Below are positions 30,713 to 32,533 of a DNA stretch of 32,533 nt, piece after piece. The notes under the pieces are model-generated. The model saw nothing but the letters and a program-made list of their open reading frames with translations. It made no database searches and was not told where the DNA came from. Made by a program: the position numbers and the translations under genes. How positions within the stretch are numbered: the stretch's first letter is position 1; the number at the start of each line of letters is the position of its first letter. Source of the DNA: an uncultured Clostridia bacterium (lineage in GTDB: Bacteria > Bacillota > Clostridia > UBA1381); assembly GCA_934462945.1 (NCBI GenBank), contig CAKSJF010000021.1:1-32533 (forward strand), given 5' to 3'.

Positions 30713-30741
30713 ATTGTATCACATTTTCAGAACATTATCAA
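30713..30741 (-). promoter_or_regulatory. Promoter of the putative small RNA
   Basis: Minus-strand TTGATA (30741-30736) and TACAAT (30718-30713) are spaced by exactly 17 nt. It lies only about 120 nt downstream of the M14 peptidase gene. Confidence 0.72.
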
Positions 30742-30759
30742 CCCTTTTTTATTTTATCT

Positions 30760-30806
30760 ACACGGTTTTTGAATGAGTGTGTACGTGCGGATATTATCCG
30801 CCCTAC
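30760..30806. repeat. Dispersed palindromic repeat, copy 3
   Basis: ACACGGTTTTTGAAT (30760-30774) is identical to the left flank of copy 1. The palindrome GCGGATATTATCCGC (30787-30801) follows after the same 12-nt gap and runs on into CCTAC. Compared with copy 1 the palindrome arms are slightly eroded. Confidence 0.8.
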
Positions 30807-30860
30807 AGAATTTTTTCGAAATTCACAAAAAATAAACGTATTTAAAAATCATGCTTTTAT

Positions 30861-31727
30861 CTATGCATTTTCCAAAGCGCACAAGAGAATCGGGGCATTT
30901 TCCTGATAGATCTGATCTAAAAGCTCCATGGGGAGGGGATTCTGACCGTGACCAACTTCAATGGTAAAGCCGGATTTTCCAAATTCCTGGATAAACCAGT
31001 CCTTACAGCCGCCGAATGCAGCGTCTCCCTCCGGTTTTGCCGGGCGGTAGCCGCTCACCTGGGAAAAGCGCGAGGCAAGCTCCTCTGCTTTTTCGGACAT
31101 TTTTCCGTCATAATCATAATAAATTTCCCCGCCCTGACTATGGAACGCCAGAAGCATATCAAATTTCTGTTCCCGGACAAACTGAACCACTGCCTGCGTT
31201 TCCGGTTCACTCTCGGAATATGGACCGCTATATTGCGACGGTGACGGCTTTTCCCGGACAACGCGCCATCCGGCGTCATAATTATGATTTATATCCACAC
31301 CGTTTGCATTCGCCTGCCAGACGCGGTGAAAGCTATGAATGCCCACCATACTGATTAAATGGCGGTGGTACGGGTTTGTAATATCAATGCCATGAATCGC
31401 AATATCCACTCCATCCGGATTCACCATCGGAACGGTGTAGAGTGTTGTCCGGCGAAAAAGTGCAGACGGATCATATCCGAACATTTCTTCATGATTTTTG
31501 ACCGCCGAGAGATATTCGCGCAGAAAACGCATTAAAAATGCAGAAGTCAGATATTCCAGACCGTGGTGCGCGCCGTTTACAAACAACTTTTTTGATCCTG
31601 TTCCTGCCTCAATGCAGTAAATTTTATGCTCCATCACGCTTTCTCCGATCGAATAGAGAGACGCCTCCGGAAAATTCCGCACCAGATATTTCGCGTCCCG
31701 CTTCATCATATTGTAATCGTATCCCAT
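30861..31727 (-). CDS. M14 family zinc carboxypeptidase, probable gamma-D-Glu-mDAP peptidase type
   Basis: The 288-residue protein has the M14 metal site HxxE (H55-GLE58) and the third ligand H196 in AFHSQGG, with the general base E257 in FTIEVGHG. NPDGVDI and NGVDINHNYDAGW are substrate-pocket segments. The lack of a signal peptide and LysM domain, and the overall pattern, resemble cytosolic or spore-associated gamma-D-glutamyl-diamino-acid peptidases that cut peptidoglycan stem peptides. An AGGAG site precedes the ATG. Its position beside spoIIIA would fit a cell-wall role in sporulation, but this is inference. Confidence 0.85.
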   Translation of the reverse strand: MGYDYNMMKRDAKYLVRNFPEASLYSIGESVMEHKIYCIEAGTGSKKLFVNGAHHGLEYLTSAFLMRFLREYLSAVKNHEEMFGYDPSALFRRTTLYTVPMVNPDGVDIAIHGIDITNPYHRHLISMVGIHSFHRVWQANANGVDINHNYDAGWRVVREKPSPSQYSGPYSESEPETQAVVQFVREQKFDMLLAFHSQGGEIYYDYDGKMSEKAEELASRFSQVSGYRPAKPEGDAAFGGCKDWFIQEFGKSGFTIEVGHGQNPLPMELLDQIYQENAPILLCALENA

Positions 31728-31828
31728 AAATTATACTCCTCTCTCCTTTTGTCCTCATTCTATTCTATGACAGAAAAATCTGTGATATTTCATTTTTATT
31801 TTTTTTCAAAGTTATTACAAAATTTGAT

Positions 31829-31998
31829 TATGTAAACCATAAATTTTTCTTTCCACATCTACTCTCCAATACCTATCCACATTTAAAAAGCCTGTCCCAT
31901 CCATCTTTTTAAAAGTTATCCACACTATCCACATAGTTATCCACACTTTTTCGTGGATAAAAAAGTCTTGATTTTCCGCCGTTCCTTTGGTTTACATA
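31829..31998. repeat. 11-bp inverted repeat flanking the left DnaA-box group
   Basis: TATGTAAACCA (31829-31839) and TGGTTTACATA (31988-31998) are exact inverted copies about 150 nt apart. They flank the left group of DnaA boxes. Confidence 0.6.
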
Positions 31999-32138
31999 TT
32001 ATTTTTCTATTTTTTTACATAAAACTCCTGTTTTATACATCATTCTGTGTGGATAACTGTGGATAATGAAAAAAAAGATAGATTTTAAGCCATTTTAGCT
32101 GTGGATAAAGAAATGGAGTTATCCACACATGTGTATAA
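31873..32138. other. DnaA-box cluster, candidate replication origin or DnaA-titration site
   Basis: Exact TTATCCACA boxes lie on the plus strand at 31916-31924, 31937-31945 and 32119-32127, and on the minus strand at 32048-32056, 32058-32066 and 32100-32108. TTATACACA is on the minus strand at 32130-32138. One-mismatch boxes are at 31873-31881, 31925-31933 (plus) and 31952-31960 (minus). Ten sites in 266 nt far exceed chance. The AT-rich tract between the groups (about 31990-32040) could be an unwinding element. dnaA and dnaN are not in the window, so whether this is oriC or a DnaA-binding cluster elsewhere on the chromosome is open. Confidence 0.8.
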
Positions 32139-32168
32139 AAGCGTGGAAAACTTATTTTTTCCGGGGGA

Positions 32169-32197
32169 TTGATAAATCATGAAAGATATGTTACAAT
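32169..32197 (+). promoter_or_regulatory. Promoter of the YhcG-like gene
   Basis: TTGATA (32169-32174) and TACAAT (32192-32197) are spaced by 17 nt. An AAGAAGGA ribosome binding site follows before the ATG at 32247. Confidence 0.7.
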
Positions 32198-32246
32198 AAA
32201 TAAAACATATTAATTATTTAAAATTTGATAAAGAAGGAATCATTTT

Positions 32247-32533
32247 ATGGATTACCATTTAACTAAAAATGAAGATCAAGCATATCATAAAATCAGAGAT
32301 TGTATCATTATTGCTCAAAATAAGGTTTATTATTCTATAAATAGTGCTATGGTACAAGCATATTGGGAAATTGGAAAAGAAATCTATCAAGCTTGTTCTA
32401 ATAAGGATCGTGCAGAATACGGAAAAGGATTGATAAAATATATATCTGAAAAGCTGTCAAAGGAATTTGGAAATGGATTTGATGAAAGAAATCTTAGAAA
32501 AATGAGACAGTTTTATTGCGCATATCCAAATTG
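32247..32533 (+). CDS. YhcG/DUF1016-type PDDEXK nuclease, N-terminal part (cut by window end)
   Basis: The first 95 codons are visible (MDYHLTKNEDQAYHKIRDCI...). The segments INSAMVQAYWEIGKEI, YGKGLIKYISEKLSKEFGNG and FDERNLRKMRQFY are signatures of the DUF1016 N-terminal domain found in YhcG proteins, which carry a PDDEXK nuclease domain toward the C-terminus (outside the window). Such genes are often mobile and linked to restriction or defence islands. Its codons are strongly A/T-ending (AAT, GAA, ATA, AAA), unlike the G/C-richer usage of the genes to the left, which suggests recent arrival. Confidence 0.85.
   Translation, partial: MDYHLTKNEDQAYHKIRDCIIIAQNKVYYSINSAMVQAYWEIGKEIYQACSNKDRAEYGKGLIKYISEKLSKEFGNGFDERNLRKMRQFYCAYPN

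Overview
The window looks like a chromosomal piece of a spore-forming Bacillota of the Clostridia type, probably a gut anaerobe. The main evidence is a complete spoIIIAA-AH operon, an Asp23/Gls24 gene just downstream of it, strong AGGAGG-type ribosome binding sites, sigma-A promoters, and a mix of amino-acid ABC transporters, an N-acetylhexosamine 1-kinase and a large CxxC-repeat surface protein. The species cannot be named from sequence reading alone.

Layout. 1-1.9 kb (minus): nth, hit, rpsU, yqeY and the 5' part of a tRNA-Thr. 2-7.4 kb (plus): glyA, then two polar amino-acid uptake systems. The first is complete (binding protein, permease, ATPase). The second has only a binding protein and a permease, so it probably borrows the first ATPase. 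7.5-10 kb (plus): a Gfo/Idh/MocA oxidoreductase behind an unusual 107-nt inverted-repeat leader, then a DMT-type transporter. 10.05-10.5 kb: a compact locus that looks like a type I toxin-antitoxin system, with a 20-residue hydrophobic peptide on the minus strand facing a short RNA on the plus strand, both ending at one shared terminator. From here to 31.7 kb nearly everything is on the minus strand: the surface protein, nahK, an envelope/rRNA operon (vanZ-like, cardiolipin synthase, rsmF-like methyltransferase, SWIM-SNF2 helicase, D,D-carboxypeptidase), valS, an antitoxin gene remnant (plus strand), asp23, spoIIIAH to spoIIIAA, a probable small RNA and an M14 peptidase.

The right end, 31.87-32.14 kb, carries a dense cluster of DnaA boxes on both strands next to AT-rich DNA, with no dnaA or dnaN in view. 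It is a candidate replication origin or DnaA-titration site. The 21 kb to its left is transcribed away from it and the gene to its right, a YhcG-type nuclease cut by the window edge, is also transcribed away from it.

Several start codons were placed inside the longest open frame because a good ribosome binding site, or even the promoter, lies within the longer version. The least explained parts are the toxin-antitoxin locus and its hairpin-rich leader, the structured elements at 4.1 and 7.6 kb, the small RNA at 30.7 kb, and the DnaA-box cluster.
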